64,000 nucleotides of DNA from Calcarisporiella thermophila CBS 279.70 (lineage: Eukaryota; Calcarisporiellomycota), in the NCBI RefSeq assembly GCF_041956535.1, contig NW_027192195.1, positions 242,336 through 306,335 on the forward strand, in the 5' to 3' direction. The notes under the pieces were generated by a model. It was not told the DNA's origin and ran no database searches. It saw only the letters and a program-made list of their open reading frames with translations. Made by a program: the position numbers and the translations under genes. This document shows positions 45,195-56,160 of this stretch, piece after piece; within the stretch, counting starts at the first letter, position 1; the number at the start of each line of letters is the position of its first letter.

Positions 45195-46618
45195 CTATTT
45201 CTCTAAAAGGCATGCATCCAAGTGTTCGTTCATAATTACAATAGGCACCTGCTTCTCGCATACCGGGCATGCGCCAGTTTTCTCTTCTTTCTTTACGTTC
45301 TCTCCTTTCTTTACGTTCTCTCCTAAGTTCACCACATCTGTCCTTGAATCCTCCAGCACTCTTTTACCTTGCCCTTTAAACTCCTCCTCGTCCTTCTTGT
45401 TTATTTTTACCCTCCCTATTAAATATTTTTCCAGTGGCCCTACTCTCGAATTAGAGGGCAAAGAAGCTGCCGTGGGCGGATCTTTGCGTTTCTTGTTCTG
45501 TAAAGCAAGTGTTTTATCCGGTCCCGAGATTTTATGAAAATTGCCGCCACACGCGCTTTGATGTTCCGCATACCAGGAATCGGCTGGTTGCGGCGGACGA
45601 TTCATGGAGCGCTTGCAGATACCATAGTATGGTGGCTTGTTCCTACACGGTCCGTCGCACTTCCAAACGTGAACACGGTAATGATCCACCTCATCATGAA
45701 AGCTAAATGAAGGCTAAGATCACTGTTCTTCTAACCAGGTGACAACGGTCTGCTTCAACTTACTTATGATGGACGGTAATATTGACGCCTGCCTACATTT
45801 CAACCATCAGTTAATAAAGATACGGTTAAAAATTGGCAGTAACAATTCGGGCTTAGAGAATTATATCTACTGCTTTATTGATACGCTCGGCATGCCTAAG
45901 AAATTCGGGCCCATGTGAATCTAGAAGGTAAAGTTATCGCAATTCATTAAGTGGTTTTTGAAGATGGTTTAAGAGGGTCGGTGTACCATGATCTGCGTCG
46001 TTGCGCGTTACAAAGAGAAACGCGTGAATCATCTCATGCAAGAGCGTTTCAATCATATCGATCCTGCTACGGAATTTTAGAAGGGGCTCCGAGAGCCTGA
46101 TCGAACAGTAGCCACCAGACTGGTAGTAGCATTTGCCGGCACTAGAGATGTGGTAAGCGCGATCAAAAATGCGGATATAAGAGAAAGCTGCTGGAAAATA
46201 AAATTTACCAAAGTGTCATTTTATTGGACCAGCGTACTTCTATGCTGTCTAGTAATCCATCGAAATAGAGTCGGTTGAAATACAGGAAAAGCTCATGAAG
46301 ATCTGGGTTAGGATCAGCCAATTCTAGGTCAGGGGCTTGAAAATGTTATTTAGACCAACAGCACATGGGTTAAAAAACAAGAAAAATACCAAAAGAGTTG
46401 ACGGGAATGGGATCTTTCGTAGATTCTACTAGCTCTTTCATTTGAAGTTTCCGGGCTAGGTCTTCATCCATATGCTTCTGGTCTCGAAAGGGGAACTCGA
46501 CGGGGAGCTGGGGTAGAGTGGAATTAGCGGAAAAATTGCTGCTTTCCCCCATGTTTTTCGATTCTTCTCCCTGTAAAAGCTGAGCTAATTTTTCATCATC
46601 GCTTATCGAAGTGTGCAT
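45195..46618 (-). CDS. SPRTN: Spartan (SPRTN/DVC1) DNA-protein-crosslink protease
   Basis: Six exons: 46618-46390, 46335-46209, 46141-45987, 45920-45871, 45792-45764 and 45702-45195 (365 aa). SprT-family zinc protease that removes DNA-protein crosslinks at replication forks. The SprT domain has LFLYFNRLYFDGLLDSIEVRWSNKMTLCAG and the active site TLLHEMIHAF (HEMIH), then HGPEFLRHAERIN, ITVHHNFHDEVDHYRVHVWKCDGPC with Cys-rich zinc motif CGGNF. A C-terminal UBZ4 finger CPVCEKQ...HLDACL (residues ~344-361) binds ubiquitinated PCNA. Exon 3 was opened at TCTAG before GCCGGC because this gives TLCAGKC, matching the family; an alternative acceptor 45 nt upstream would shift the frame. A tandem 18-nt repeat (45288-45323) gives GENVKK twice. 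Confidence 0.93.
45288..45323 (-). repeat. 18-nt tandem duplication inside Spartan
   Basis: Two perfect, adjacent 18-bp units in the disordered linker of Spartan, keeping frame and repeating six residues (GENVKK). Probably recent replication slippage. Confidence 0.9.
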
Positions 46619-46961
46619 TCCGTTTTAAATTAATCGAGAGATTCAGAATAAAAGTTAAATCTCATATAGAAATCGGAATGTTATTTCGCCACCACCTGTG
46701 ACTTTCAAACCAATTTAACAGTGCAACAGTACAAAGTCGTTAGGAACTGGAAAAAAAAATACAGTCCAAACTTGATGGGGTTTCATTGAACATTAAAATT
46801 GGGTACAGGGTTCATCTACTCAAAGAAAACACACTTTCACTCACGCGGACATAGTAGACTATTTCTCGAAAATCGATCCAATGTACTGCGAACTTGTCAT
46901 TGCTTACATGAATTACTAACAAAAATAAAGTCAGCACTGGCTCAACCTCTTATAATCTACT

Positions 46962-47999
46962 CTAAAGAACTTGTTTGAACCTACCCTCAATATTCAAAAA
47001 GCATTCATCGATAAAATGAGGTTCCGCACATTGCCCTCGGCCTTCATACACATTCATCCCCTCAAATTCTTTCTCACTTGCAACTCGAAGCGGTTTGTGC
47101 ATGAAGGCTATCCAGCTGACTTCCCCACGAGGTACGTTGATATCCCCAGTGATCTTTGAGGCGTAGAGTTTCTTGCTACCCTCATAGTAAGTCATCAATA
47201 AAAATTCCATTCCGTGGCCATCGTAATCTCCTACAAACAGGCCTTGAAACATGCAGTCGGGTTGGGGAAGTAATCGTTTGAGATCTAATCGGGCATATCG
47301 TTCGTGTCGGACAAATGATTGTCTTGGCGATCGTATGGACAAGGCGAAGCAATCATTAATAGGTTGCTTGTCGCTACCCTCATCGCACAGTTCGTATTCG
47401 TCCCTAGCTGAGTAAGACTCTCGGCTAATCCATAATTCGGTTTCTATGTTTGAGTAGAATTTCGCTCGCCGAATAGCCACATTGCCCTCTTGTTCAAGCA
47501 TTGGACGTGTATTGCAAACAATCTGACCCGTAAGCGGGTGTAATCGGAGAAAAAATCGAGGTAATTGTCCATACTGGACATCCACGTGCCTAATTCTGAC
47601 GCCTGGATCCAAAGACCATGGCGTGGATCCATGGACTTCATTATTGGCAACTAATCTCATCCCGGTAATAGCACCTTTCGTCATGTCCCACACGACAAAT
47701 AAAAATTCACCTCGGTATTTTAAGTCGCCACACCAATGACCAATTAAAGAGCCGTATCTATGCAACAGCTTGGCGTAGAACTCTCGAAAACATTGGAAAG
47801 GAGGCCCAAGAGTGTTGAGAGTGGGGTGCAATTTCTTACACAGCTCAGCCCAGAGTGTGTCTGTGCGAGTGAGGTAAGAGAGATGGCGACACGTACTTGA
47901 CATTTGAACTAGAGAGGAAGCATCGAGGAGCGTGAGAATATGATAAATAATCTCTTCCGGAAGACATAGTAAATTCTTTTTTATATCTGACGTTTCCAT
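46962..47999 (-). CDS. F-box protein
   Basis: Single exon, 345 aa from the ATG at 47999; the frame extends further upstream but only with non-ATG codons. The F-box runs from LPEEIIYHILTLLDASSLVQMSSTCRHLSYL (residues ~13-45) and would bind Skp1 of an SCF ubiquitin ligase. The C-terminal ~300 residues look like a lipocalin-like or carbohydrate-related ligand domain: GHWCGDLKYRGEFLFVVWD, PRFFLRLHP, LFVGDYDGHGMEFLLM and ASKITGDINVPRGEVSW, which resembles FBXO31-type proteins. Head-to-head with the bS16m gene. Target unknown. Confidence 0.85.
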   Translation of the reverse strand: METSDIKKNLLCLPEEIIYHILTLLDASSLVQMSSTCRHLSYLTRTDTLWAELCKKLHPTLNTLGPPFQCFREFYAKLLHRYGSLIGHWCGDLKYRGEFLFVVWDMTKGAITGMRLVANNEVHGSTPWSLDPGVRIRHVDVQYGQLPRFFLRLHPLTGQIVCNTRPMLEQEGNVAIRRAKFYSNIETELWISRESYSARDEYELCDEGSDKQPINDCFALSIRSPRQSFVRHERYARLDLKRLLPQPDCMFQGLFVGDYDGHGMEFLLMTYYEGSKKLYASKITGDINVPRGEVSWIAFMHKPLRVASEKEFEGMNVYEGRGQCAEPHFIDECFLNIEGRFKQVL

Positions 48000-48177
48000 T
48001 AACAAATGTCGAGGTGGAGGACTCTCGTGGGGGAAAGAAAGCCGGAATCCATTTTGGTAGAAAATATTCAAAATGGAATTGCTAAGCCACCTAATGTCGT
48101 CTTATTTACACTCTTGGTTTTCATTTGATTCAGCATTGAAGTCTTCCGAGTAGATCTTGGCCAAGTTTGAATCCAGC
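48000..48177. promoter_or_regulatory. Bidirectional promoter F-box / bS16m
   Basis: 178 bp between divergent start codons. No clear TATA box. It contains nothing else to note. Confidence 0.45.
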
Positions 48178-48589
48178 ATGGTTGTTCGCATCCGTTTTGC
48201 TCGAATTGGTGGACGCCGGAATCTACCTCATTTTAATATTGTAGTAGCCAATAATCGCGCACGTCGCGATGCAAAACCTCTGGAGACCCTAGGATCGTAT
48301 AGCCCCGTGCCCGATCAACAAGGAATAAAGCACGTTCGACTAAATATGGATCGCACGCGCTACTGGGTGTCCGTTGGAGCACAGCCTAGCGAAAGTGTTG
48401 CGCGCCTGCTGGCAAAAGTAATTTCGAAAGCCCTTTTCTCATTCACATTTGTACTGTATGGCTTATTCATCTGCCATTTTGGCTTCATTTTTTTTCTTTT
48501 TCCTTTAGGCTGGTATTCTGCCCACTCCACCTCGCGCGACTGCTCCAACTCCCTCTCGCTCCACATCAGAACAACCAAATTCGACATAA
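48178..48589 (+). CDS. MRPS16: Mitochondrial ribosomal protein bS16m
   Basis: Exons 48178-48417 and 48509-48589 (106 aa). The N-terminal region [39 protein letters not shown] is the S16 signature, followed by [31 protein letters not shown]. Bacterial S16 is ~85 aa and fungal mitochondrial versions are ~100-120 aa. A Pro/Ser/Thr tail follows. No separate presequence is visible; a basic N-terminus can serve as the targeting signal. Split by one intron after LLAK. Confidence 0.94.
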
Positions 48590-50125
48590 ATTGGCTTGCT
48601 GTTTTATATCTTCATTTCAGTTGTTTCTCCTAATTCCTGAACAATATTTCTTTTTATTTTTTCCTATGTATCTTTAATGGTTATATAAAACATGATTATA
48701 GACTCTATTTTTATGTGAGAAGAGAGGATGCAGCCGAATGCGCGCAAGGGTTCTGTTAGGGCTAGATATGGATTCGACATTGTGTCGATAATGAAAATGA
48801 AAATTATATCTGCAATAACTCATGGGAAGAGATTCTCTTCAACAATAAAAAAGTAACAAGAGCAATTACAATCGGGGAGCACCTCAAAGTCGTTTATTTT
48901 GAACCGGGATCGAAATATGGATGAATATTATGCATTTTTTTTTTTGATCGAGATTTGGTAGAGTTATATGAAAAAAAAATTTTTTTTGCAGATTTTGATG
49001 GTGAATATGCTAAAATAATATTTGGAATAAATATTATTATAGGCCAAGCCGCTTCATTTCTACAGGGATTTTCTTCTAGCATTCTTATTCACTTATTGCA
49101 AAAATGAAGCAAAACACACTACATAGTAGATATAATGGATTTGGTAGGGAAAAAAAAAACTGTCCGGAATGATGATGCGTTCTTAGACGGTGATCTTAAC
49201 GTGGGGAAAATGGAAAATTTGCTCGTGCGAGCCGATCCCTGACCTTCTATGGACCCAAAGTTCCATTCCGGTTGCTAATGAAAAAAAACAGTCTAAAACT
49301 TTGATTTTGGGCTAGAATGATAGCGCGGATAGAGAAGCATAGCCGGAGTCATATAAGCAAAGAATGCATGTAAATTGTAATCTCAACAAATATCCTCTCC
49401 ATAGCATCTAGGCCACGCTTATTCCTAAAGCTGTCATGCGATAATCCTTTTCATGTTGGCATATTTCAAAAAAAGGATACCCTGAAATCATTCCCGTACT
49501 TTTTGGGATACATTTTTATATAAAACCTCTTGTCTTGGTCACTTTTTTTTTCTGTTTTTCCTCCTTCTGCTCTCTCTATTTTATATCGCCATCGAACGTT
49601 GTAATTATTATTATAATCACTCTCCTAGGTGTTAAGGGTGCCGTATCGCTATACATTGTGTTCCCCCCCGCTCCTCCCTCTTCACCTATCTGAACCAACG
49701 CGCTCCTCCCTGGTTCATATTAATTCTCATCCTCCCTACCTATTATCGTTGCAGATGGCCATCGTGTTTATTTTATCATAGGATATTTTATTTCTTAATA
49801 CTCTAATTATTTTTTCTTATTTCTTTAAATTTCAAAAGGGCACTCCCAAGTTTTTTTTTTTTTTACTATTATATACCCTCAAACAGCATACCCTCACTTC
49901 GTTTTTGAGCATTGATTATCCAAGGTATACACATCTTATATATATATACTTTTTCTTTTGTTTATTTTTAGAGCATATCTTTACTCATTATATAGAGTTT
50001 TTTTTATACACATTTTCATAAAAACCTCTCTAGAACCTCTATCATATTCGTTTTCTTTTTTTTACATACCCCCTCCCCCTTAAGTGTATCTTTTCAAGAC
50101 GGAACAACTTCGAGAAAAAAGATTC
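48590..50125. other. Long intergenic/5' leader region of PUF gene
   Basis: 1.5 kb without a supported gene. The last ~600 bp (49520-50125) are C/T-rich with TATA-like stretches, consistent with a promoter and a long leader of the PUF gene. The first 900 bp are AT-rich and show nothing. Confidence 0.4.
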
Positions 50126-53100
50126 ATGCTTGGCGCAGTCGGACACCCACAGCGACTTACCGCTGACCACTCGCACCAGCAGCAACAAGGAGCCAAACCT
50201 CCCTACATCAAAAGCTCAAATCCGTCTGCACCCCTCTTCGGCGACTCCATCTCTACTTGCAAGGATTCTCTTCTACGCCACCGCTCATCCTTCCCCGATC
50301 TTAGTGGCAAACCGCCTCCACAGCCGCAGCAACCGCAATCCATGGAATGCCTTCCTCCCCCGCCGCAACAGCAACCAAACCGACGATCCATTGACGTCGA
50401 TCCCTACGCATTTTCCCTTCTGCCCAGCCCCGTCGTGGGCGATGAACAATACTCGCCTTTGTTCACAAGTGAATCGTTCTCACGCTCTCCAGCCGCAACC
50501 CCCTCTACCCCCACTCTTCCCACCTCTGCTGACCAAATGGTTCATCCCCTGCAGTCCCATAATCATCCAGAGTCCACCAAGCCTCCACTCTCCAAACATC
50601 TGAGTCTCCTTCCACGAGTGGATCCCGAGACCATTGTCAACAGTCTCGGAATTGCCACCCAGGAGGGGATTCTAGGGATAGGACGCCGTCGAAGTGCCGA
50701 CTCCTTCCGGTCATTCTACTCCAACGAAAGCAGTGGAGCCAACAATGGAGGCATGGGTAGTGGAGCTTTTGGGGCAAGTCCGAGTAGCAGATCCCCCTCC
50801 GTATCCTATTTTCCATACATGGCCAGCACGCAGGGATCCACTGAGCCATCGACTCCCAATCTAGATTGTGGTGATTTTGATACCCTACCCCCCAATGTTG
50901 CTCGGATGAAGCTGGTGGAGAGCATGAATACGGTAACACAGTTGCGTTGGCAACTCAACACCGTCAATGTCGAGTTGGAAAGGGTAAATATTTTTCTGTC
51001 TCGAGCTACTCTTTGATCAATCTCAGTTATCAAACTAATCTATCCTTTGTGTTTTAATAAACCATCGTAGTATCGCCAGGGATGCTCCACATTGAACCAA
51101 ACTCTGCACTCCAAAGAAATGGAACTGCGTGACCTTCAGGCTCAATTTGTGATCGCCCAACAACGTCACGAGAAAAATACTTCCCTTCTCACCTTTAAGG
51201 AGAAGGAGATCACAGTATTACAAAAGCTGCTGGAGAAGAGTCTCTCCCGTAACAAGGGTGGTGAGAATACCCAAACACCAGCAGATGATGAGCTGGAGGT
51301 GGAAGAAACGGAAGCCATTCGGCAGCTGCGCCAGTTATTAGGAGAGATGAGCAACATTGATGCAGCAAGGAATGATTCTGAGTTGGAGCGAGAGATCACG
51401 CGGTTGAGACAGGAACTAGCAGATATGGGAAAGCGAGCAGGAGCTCAGACTGCTGAAATTGAGGAAATGAGAACTAAACTTGCGCGAGCAATGCAAGAAG
51501 TGGGGATGCGCGAAAGAGAGGTAGAGCAGCTTCGAGCAGAGCTGAGCCGAAGAGGAAGTGCTCCGACTCAATCCTCGTCAGTTTCCTCTGTCCCGACTCC
51601 TGTAGGTAGAGGAATGAACACATTGAGCACAATCGGAAGATCAGTTAGCGATTTTGGAGAAATGGACACATTTGCCGAGCCAGAAGTGCTCACGCGCTCA
51701 AAAAGCGGACGGTCGGCATCTACAATCAGCACTGAAGAGGTAAGTTTCAACATACATAGAATTTCGGCAGGTGTCTAATTTTTGTTGGATCTACAGCTCT
51801 CTACAAATCGATTGTCCGGTCCGATTTCTGCTTGTCAACAAGAGCGAGGTCACTTCCGTAAGGCGCTGGACAAGCATACTAACGCGGACTGGCAGGTAAT
51901 ATTTTCTGTTCTGTTGTGACGAGGCAATGTTCAAGCGCTTATACTTTCTTCTCCCATATTCTCACATGTCCAGTTATGCGTTGACCGCATCATCAATCAA
52001 ACTGACCAGCAAGCGTCCATCTTTCTTCAGCAGAAGCTCAAGTGTGTTCATGGAGAACAGAAGCAAGCCATTTTTGATGCTATTCTTTCTCAGGCATATG
52101 GTCTAATGACGAATCGGTTTGGGAACTTCCTGGTGCAGCGCTGTTTCGAGTTCGGCAATGAGCAGCAGGTTCATGCAGTTGCCAATTCGATGCGTGGCAA
52201 TATTCTCTCTCTCGCATGCGATCCATTTGGATGTCATGTTGTGCAAAAGGCCTTAGACAATGTGGATGAAGCAACGAAAACTAGCATGGTGACTGAAATG
52301 TTCCGCAAGATCCCTGAGACCATTACGCATAAGTACGCAAGTCATGTGTGGCAAAAAATATTTGAAATTCGGTGGTCTTCGTCGCCACCAGCCGTCATGA
52401 CCTACGTGAATAATGCGATAGCAGGTTCTTGGCATAAGGTCGCGTTGGACGAGACGGGGAGTTTGGTTGTTCAGAACATTTTCGAAAACTGCTCCGAGCA
52501 AGACAAGGTAGGCAGTGCATCTGACTATTCATATCGAGATGATTTTTGATTTACCCCAATATGTCTCTTTCTATAAGCGCTCTGTCATTCATGAGGTCCT
52601 TAATCACATTGTTTCGATTTCTAAAGGCCAATGGGGCAATTGGGTTATCCAGCACATCATCGAGCACGGGGCAAATCAAGATCGAGAGAAGGTGATGCAG
52701 ACCATCCTGGAGCAAGTTGTCTCGCTTAGCATGGACCAGTATGCAAGCAAGGTGGTCGAGAAAGCGCTCAAGACCGGGAGTGAGAGCGTGATGGAAAGCT
52801 TTATCCAAGAGGTATTGCGCCCTTCACCAGACCGGTAAGTCTACACTCTAATACCATCTTGCTGCAATCGAATACTCAAACGTTTCATCTATTCTTGCCA
52901 GTCCGCGTATTCCCCTCATAGATATTGCCTCCGACCAATACGGCAATTACATTGTGCAGTTTATCCTCAACAACGCCAATGAGCGCCAGCGTGAAGTGTG
53001 CGTGCAGCAAATTCGGAAACATATGGTCAGTTTACGTGGAAGCAAATATGGCCAGAAGGTTGCATTTGTCGTTGAAAAGCTACGACAGATGGGGCAACAA

Positions 53101-53139
53101 TTGCCCAGTGGTGCAAGGACACCAAGTGATAATGTTTAG
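50126..53139 (+). CDS. Coiled-coil Pumilio (PUF) RNA-binding protein
   Basis: Exons 50126-50983, 51071-51739, 51797-51895, 51974-52507, 52578-52834 and 52902-53139 (884 aa). The N-terminal ~330 residues are Pro/Gln/Ser-rich and disordered. Residues ~290-470 form a long coiled coil (heptads such as LREKE, REVEQLRAEL). The C-terminal ~350 residues hold PUM repeats with the helix cores FGNFLVQRCFE, FGCHVVQKALD, YASHVWQKIFE, WGNWVIQHIIE, YASKVVEKALK, YGNYIVQFILN and YGQKVAFVVEK. PUF proteins bind UGUA-containing 3' UTRs and repress or localise mRNAs. The coiled-coil plus PUF combination resembles fungal Puf proteins of the Jsn1/Puf1-2 type. About seven repeats are clear; the others are divergent. 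Ends in a short tail. Confidence 0.9.
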
Positions 53140-53609
53140 AGTATGCCCAGTAGTTAACCTTTATTTTCCTTTCAGCTCTTTTTTTTTTTAAGGCTTCACT
53201 AATTTTGCTGGATCTCTTTCTTCTATTGCTTTTTTTTATCATTGATTTTTGCAATACCTAAATTTATTATTTTTTTCGTTTTCTCTTGCTTTTAATCAAT
53301 AATTTTATCCTAGTTTTTTTCTCTATTTTTTTTCTTTATTCAAACATTTTTTTCTTCATTTTATTCTTTATTTTTTGAATTTTATTTTCCATTGTGTTTG
53401 AAGGAGAAGAAAAAAGAGGAGCTCTATTGAAATAAAATAAAGGTGTTTTTTAATATGCAGTTTATTGGCTATATCTGATGGCACAAGATTTGGGGAAAAG
53501 CGAGTTGCCCGATTTTTCCGAGTGTCATTTTTACTCAACAAATATCGAATAGTATTTCACTTCATGGCGAATTCTCAAAAGTTTTAATAGAACCACTCAT
53601 TGGATAATC
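53140..53609. other. Intergenic, T-rich
   Basis: 470 bp, T-rich 3' region of the PUF gene and promoter of the malic enzyme gene. No gene. Confidence 0.4.
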
Positions 53610-55752
53610 ATGCTTCTCATTCCCAAAATTTATCAACGCATTTCGCCCCACAGTGCAACTGCACATTTCTTTAGGAGTACTGGCCGTCATTTTAACACTC
53701 GTAGTTCTAGAGTACTTGCGCAATCCACGTATGAGATACTCGATAAGGGCTCGGGTGAGGATGGGATAAGAAATTCAAAAAACATTTGTCCATCACCTTT
53801 TTACAACCAAGGTAAAGACCTAGCGCCGTCTCCTGGCGTGTTTCCCCCGAGAATAGAAAATTTCATATCGTTATATCTTATCACTTTCTGAGTTGTATTA
53901 ATAATATCTTTAATTCGCGTTGATTTTTTTTAGGCACCGCCACTCCCATCCACTTGCGGTCCCACTTTCGACTTCATGGACACCTCACTTCAAAAATTGA
54001 ATCCCCCGCTCTTCAAAAGGAACGTGCCCGAGAATTTCTCAGAACAAAACCTACGGCACTAGAAAAATACGTATTTCTCTCGTGGCTTCGCAATACTAAT
54101 ACGCATCTTTTCTATCAGTTGCTACTCGAGAATTTCGAGGAATTGCTGCCAATTGTCTATACTCCAACAGTGGGAGAGGCTTGCTTGGAATTCTCACGCG
54201 TTGGACCTTTTTTGGCCCCACCAGGAGTGCCCGATGGCCTATTTCTCTCGCTCAAAGATTTACCAAACCTCCGGGAAATAATACGAAATTACGCACCGTT
54301 TCCCCCAGATCCATCTCTCACACCCCAGATTGCTGTGATAACGGACGGTTCGCGTATCCTCGGTCTAGGCGACCTGGGCGCTAATGGAATGGGGATCGCC
54401 GTAGGAAAACTTCAGCTTTATGTTGCAGCAGCGGGAATCGACCCTAGACGGTGTCTACCCATTTGTATTGATGTCGGGACGGATAATGAAAAATACTTAG
54501 CCGATCCTCTGTATCTTGGGCTTCGTCAGAAAAGGTAGACTAGCTCAGCAATGCTATTTGTTTATTTTTGAAATCACTAACATATCTACTATTATTAGGC
54601 CAAATGATAAAACCTTCCATCATTTCGTTGATCAAGTATTGAATGAAATCTACGCGGCATATCCTAATATCTTAGTGCAATTCGAAGACTTTTCCTCTGA
54701 ACACGTAAGTCTCCTTTATATGTTTAACCCCCACCTTTGATTTCCCATTTTCGACGCATTTTCTACTTCTCTAGGCATTCTCCCTTCTTGAAAGTTATCA
54801 ACACAAACACCTCTGTTTCAACGACGACATCCAGGGAACTGGCGCAGTCATCCTTGCAGGGTTTTTCAACGCCGTTCAAAACGTTGCCTCGCACGTTTCC
54901 CCAAAAGATCATCGTATTCTCTTCTTCGGAGCCGGCTCAGCAGGAGTGGGCGTCGCAAAACAACTTCTCACCATCTTTGAAAGCCAGGGAATGTCAGAAC
55001 AAGAAGCACGTGAACGCATCTGGCTCGTCGACTCCAAGGGGCTGGTTACAGTGGAACGTGGAGACAAGCTTGCGGCTCATAAAACCTATTTTGCAAGGAG
55101 AGAGAGCATCGGAAAGCAGGTGCGTAGCTTGTTGGAGGCTGTGGACTATGTCAAACCCACAGCGTTGATAGGCCTCTCGGCGGTGCGCGGTGCTTTCGAC
55201 AAAAGCATACTGCGACGCATGGGAGAATTAAATGAGAAGCCGATCATCTTTCCCCTGTCAAATCCACTTGAACGTGCCGAATGCACCTTCGAGGAAGCCA
55301 TGAAATATACAGATAACCGAGCCGTGTTCGCATCAGGTACCAAATTCCCACCCTATCGGGTCCCAGACACAAAGCAGGAGCTCATCGGGGGTCAAGGCAA
55401 TAACCTGTACCTCTTCCCCGGCTTGGGACTTGGGGCCATCCTGTCCAAGTCGGTCCACATCTCCGATGGAATGATTAATGTCGCGGCAAAGGGCCTAGCA
55501 CAGTCGTTGACACCTGAGGAAAGGTACCAGAAGGTCTTGTTCCCCTCCCTCACCCGAATCCGCAGAGTCTCTGCCGAGGTTGCCGCTGCAACCTGTATTG
55601 AATCGGTTCGCGCAGGTTTGGCGAGAGATCCAGAGATACACCGCCGTGTGCAGGGGTTGCTGGAGCGTCATACCGAGGCGGCGTGGAATAGCCTAGTAGA
55701 GTTTGTAGAATCAAAAATGTGGAATCCATGGGACGGATATGGGATGAATTAA
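53610..55752 (+). CDS. MAE1: NAD(P)-dependent malic enzyme, mitochondrial-type
   Basis: Exons 53610-53811, 53934-54534, 54599-54704 and 54775-55752 (628 aa). Oxidative decarboxylation of malate to pyruvate. Residues 1-~45 are Arg/Ser/His-rich with few acids, a mitochondrial presequence. Malic enzyme signatures follow: LPIVYTPTVGEAC, ITDGSRILGLGDLGANGMGI, the FNDDIQGTGAV metal site, FFGAGSAGVGVAKQLL (dinucleotide fold), and GLSAVRGAFDK. Substrate/divalent-metal ligands (Glu-Asp/Asp) are in place. Exon 1 is divided from the catalytic core by a GTAAAG donor. Length is larger than cytosolic forms due to the leader. Confidence 0.94.
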
Positions 55753-55852
55753 GTGTGTGAGCAACCAAAAGAATGGGGCTCAAATTTAAATTCAAGATAT
55801 AATTCAATATGTAATTAAAAGAATTAAAATAAGATTTTTCATCAAAATGAAC

Positions 55853-55926
55853 TGCTCGTGACAGGGATCGAACCTGTGACCTTGGCGTTATTAGCGCCAC
55901 GCTATAACCAACTTAGCTACACGAGC
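55853..55926 (-). tRNA. tRNA-Ile (AAU anticodon), no intron
   Basis: 74-nt cloverleaf on the minus strand. Acceptor arm GCTCGTG/CACGAGC pairs perfectly; the D arm contains GCTAAGTTGGTTATAGC; the anticodon stem is TGGCG/CGCCA with loop CTAATAA, anticodon AAT (inosine at wobble reads Ile codons); the T arm has ACAGG TTCGATC CCTGT. Discriminator is A, and 3' CCA is not encoded. Sits 100 bp after the malic enzyme gene. Confidence 0.97.
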
Positions 55927-55966
55927 TCGTATCATATTACTTGTTGAAGGAAGTTTAGTATAATAT

Positions 55967-56160
55967 GGATCAATGGCGCAGTTTGGGGATGGCTTGGATT
56001 TAGTGGCTTACGCGTCCTTGAATAGCATAGTTAAGAGCTCCGGAGCTTAACCATTGTGTGTTGGGATCGATTCCCGGTGACGGCACCCGTCCATGAGAGT
56101 TTGCCGGGTTTTTCTCAGGACTCAACCGCTAGGCTATAATGTTGCCTAGAGTTGTGGTAA
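55967..56160 (+). repeat. Putative decayed tRNA-derived SINE
   Basis: A tRNA-like head with a box A match TGGCGCAGTTTGG (55974-55986) and a box B-like GGGATCGATTCCC (56063-56075), spaced ~90 bp apart. The acceptor ends do not pair, so it is not a working tRNA. A non-tRNA body follows, with a hairpin (CTAGGC at 56129-56134, GCCTAG at 56144-56149). Partial matches recur at ~56950 (GGATCGATGGCGC) and ~57749 (GCCTAGAGTTG), suggesting a dispersed family. Confidence 0.45.

Noticed and set aside
46141-46208. Exon 3 of Spartan starting at the CCAG acceptor near 46190
   Set aside because: This acceptor breaks the frame; the TCTAG acceptor at 46142 restores TLCAGKC, matching the family.
55967-56090. 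A second tRNA gene with an intron
   Set aside because: Boxes A and B are present, but the 5' and 3' acceptor halves do not pair and no anticodon stem is clear; a SINE-like relic is more likely.
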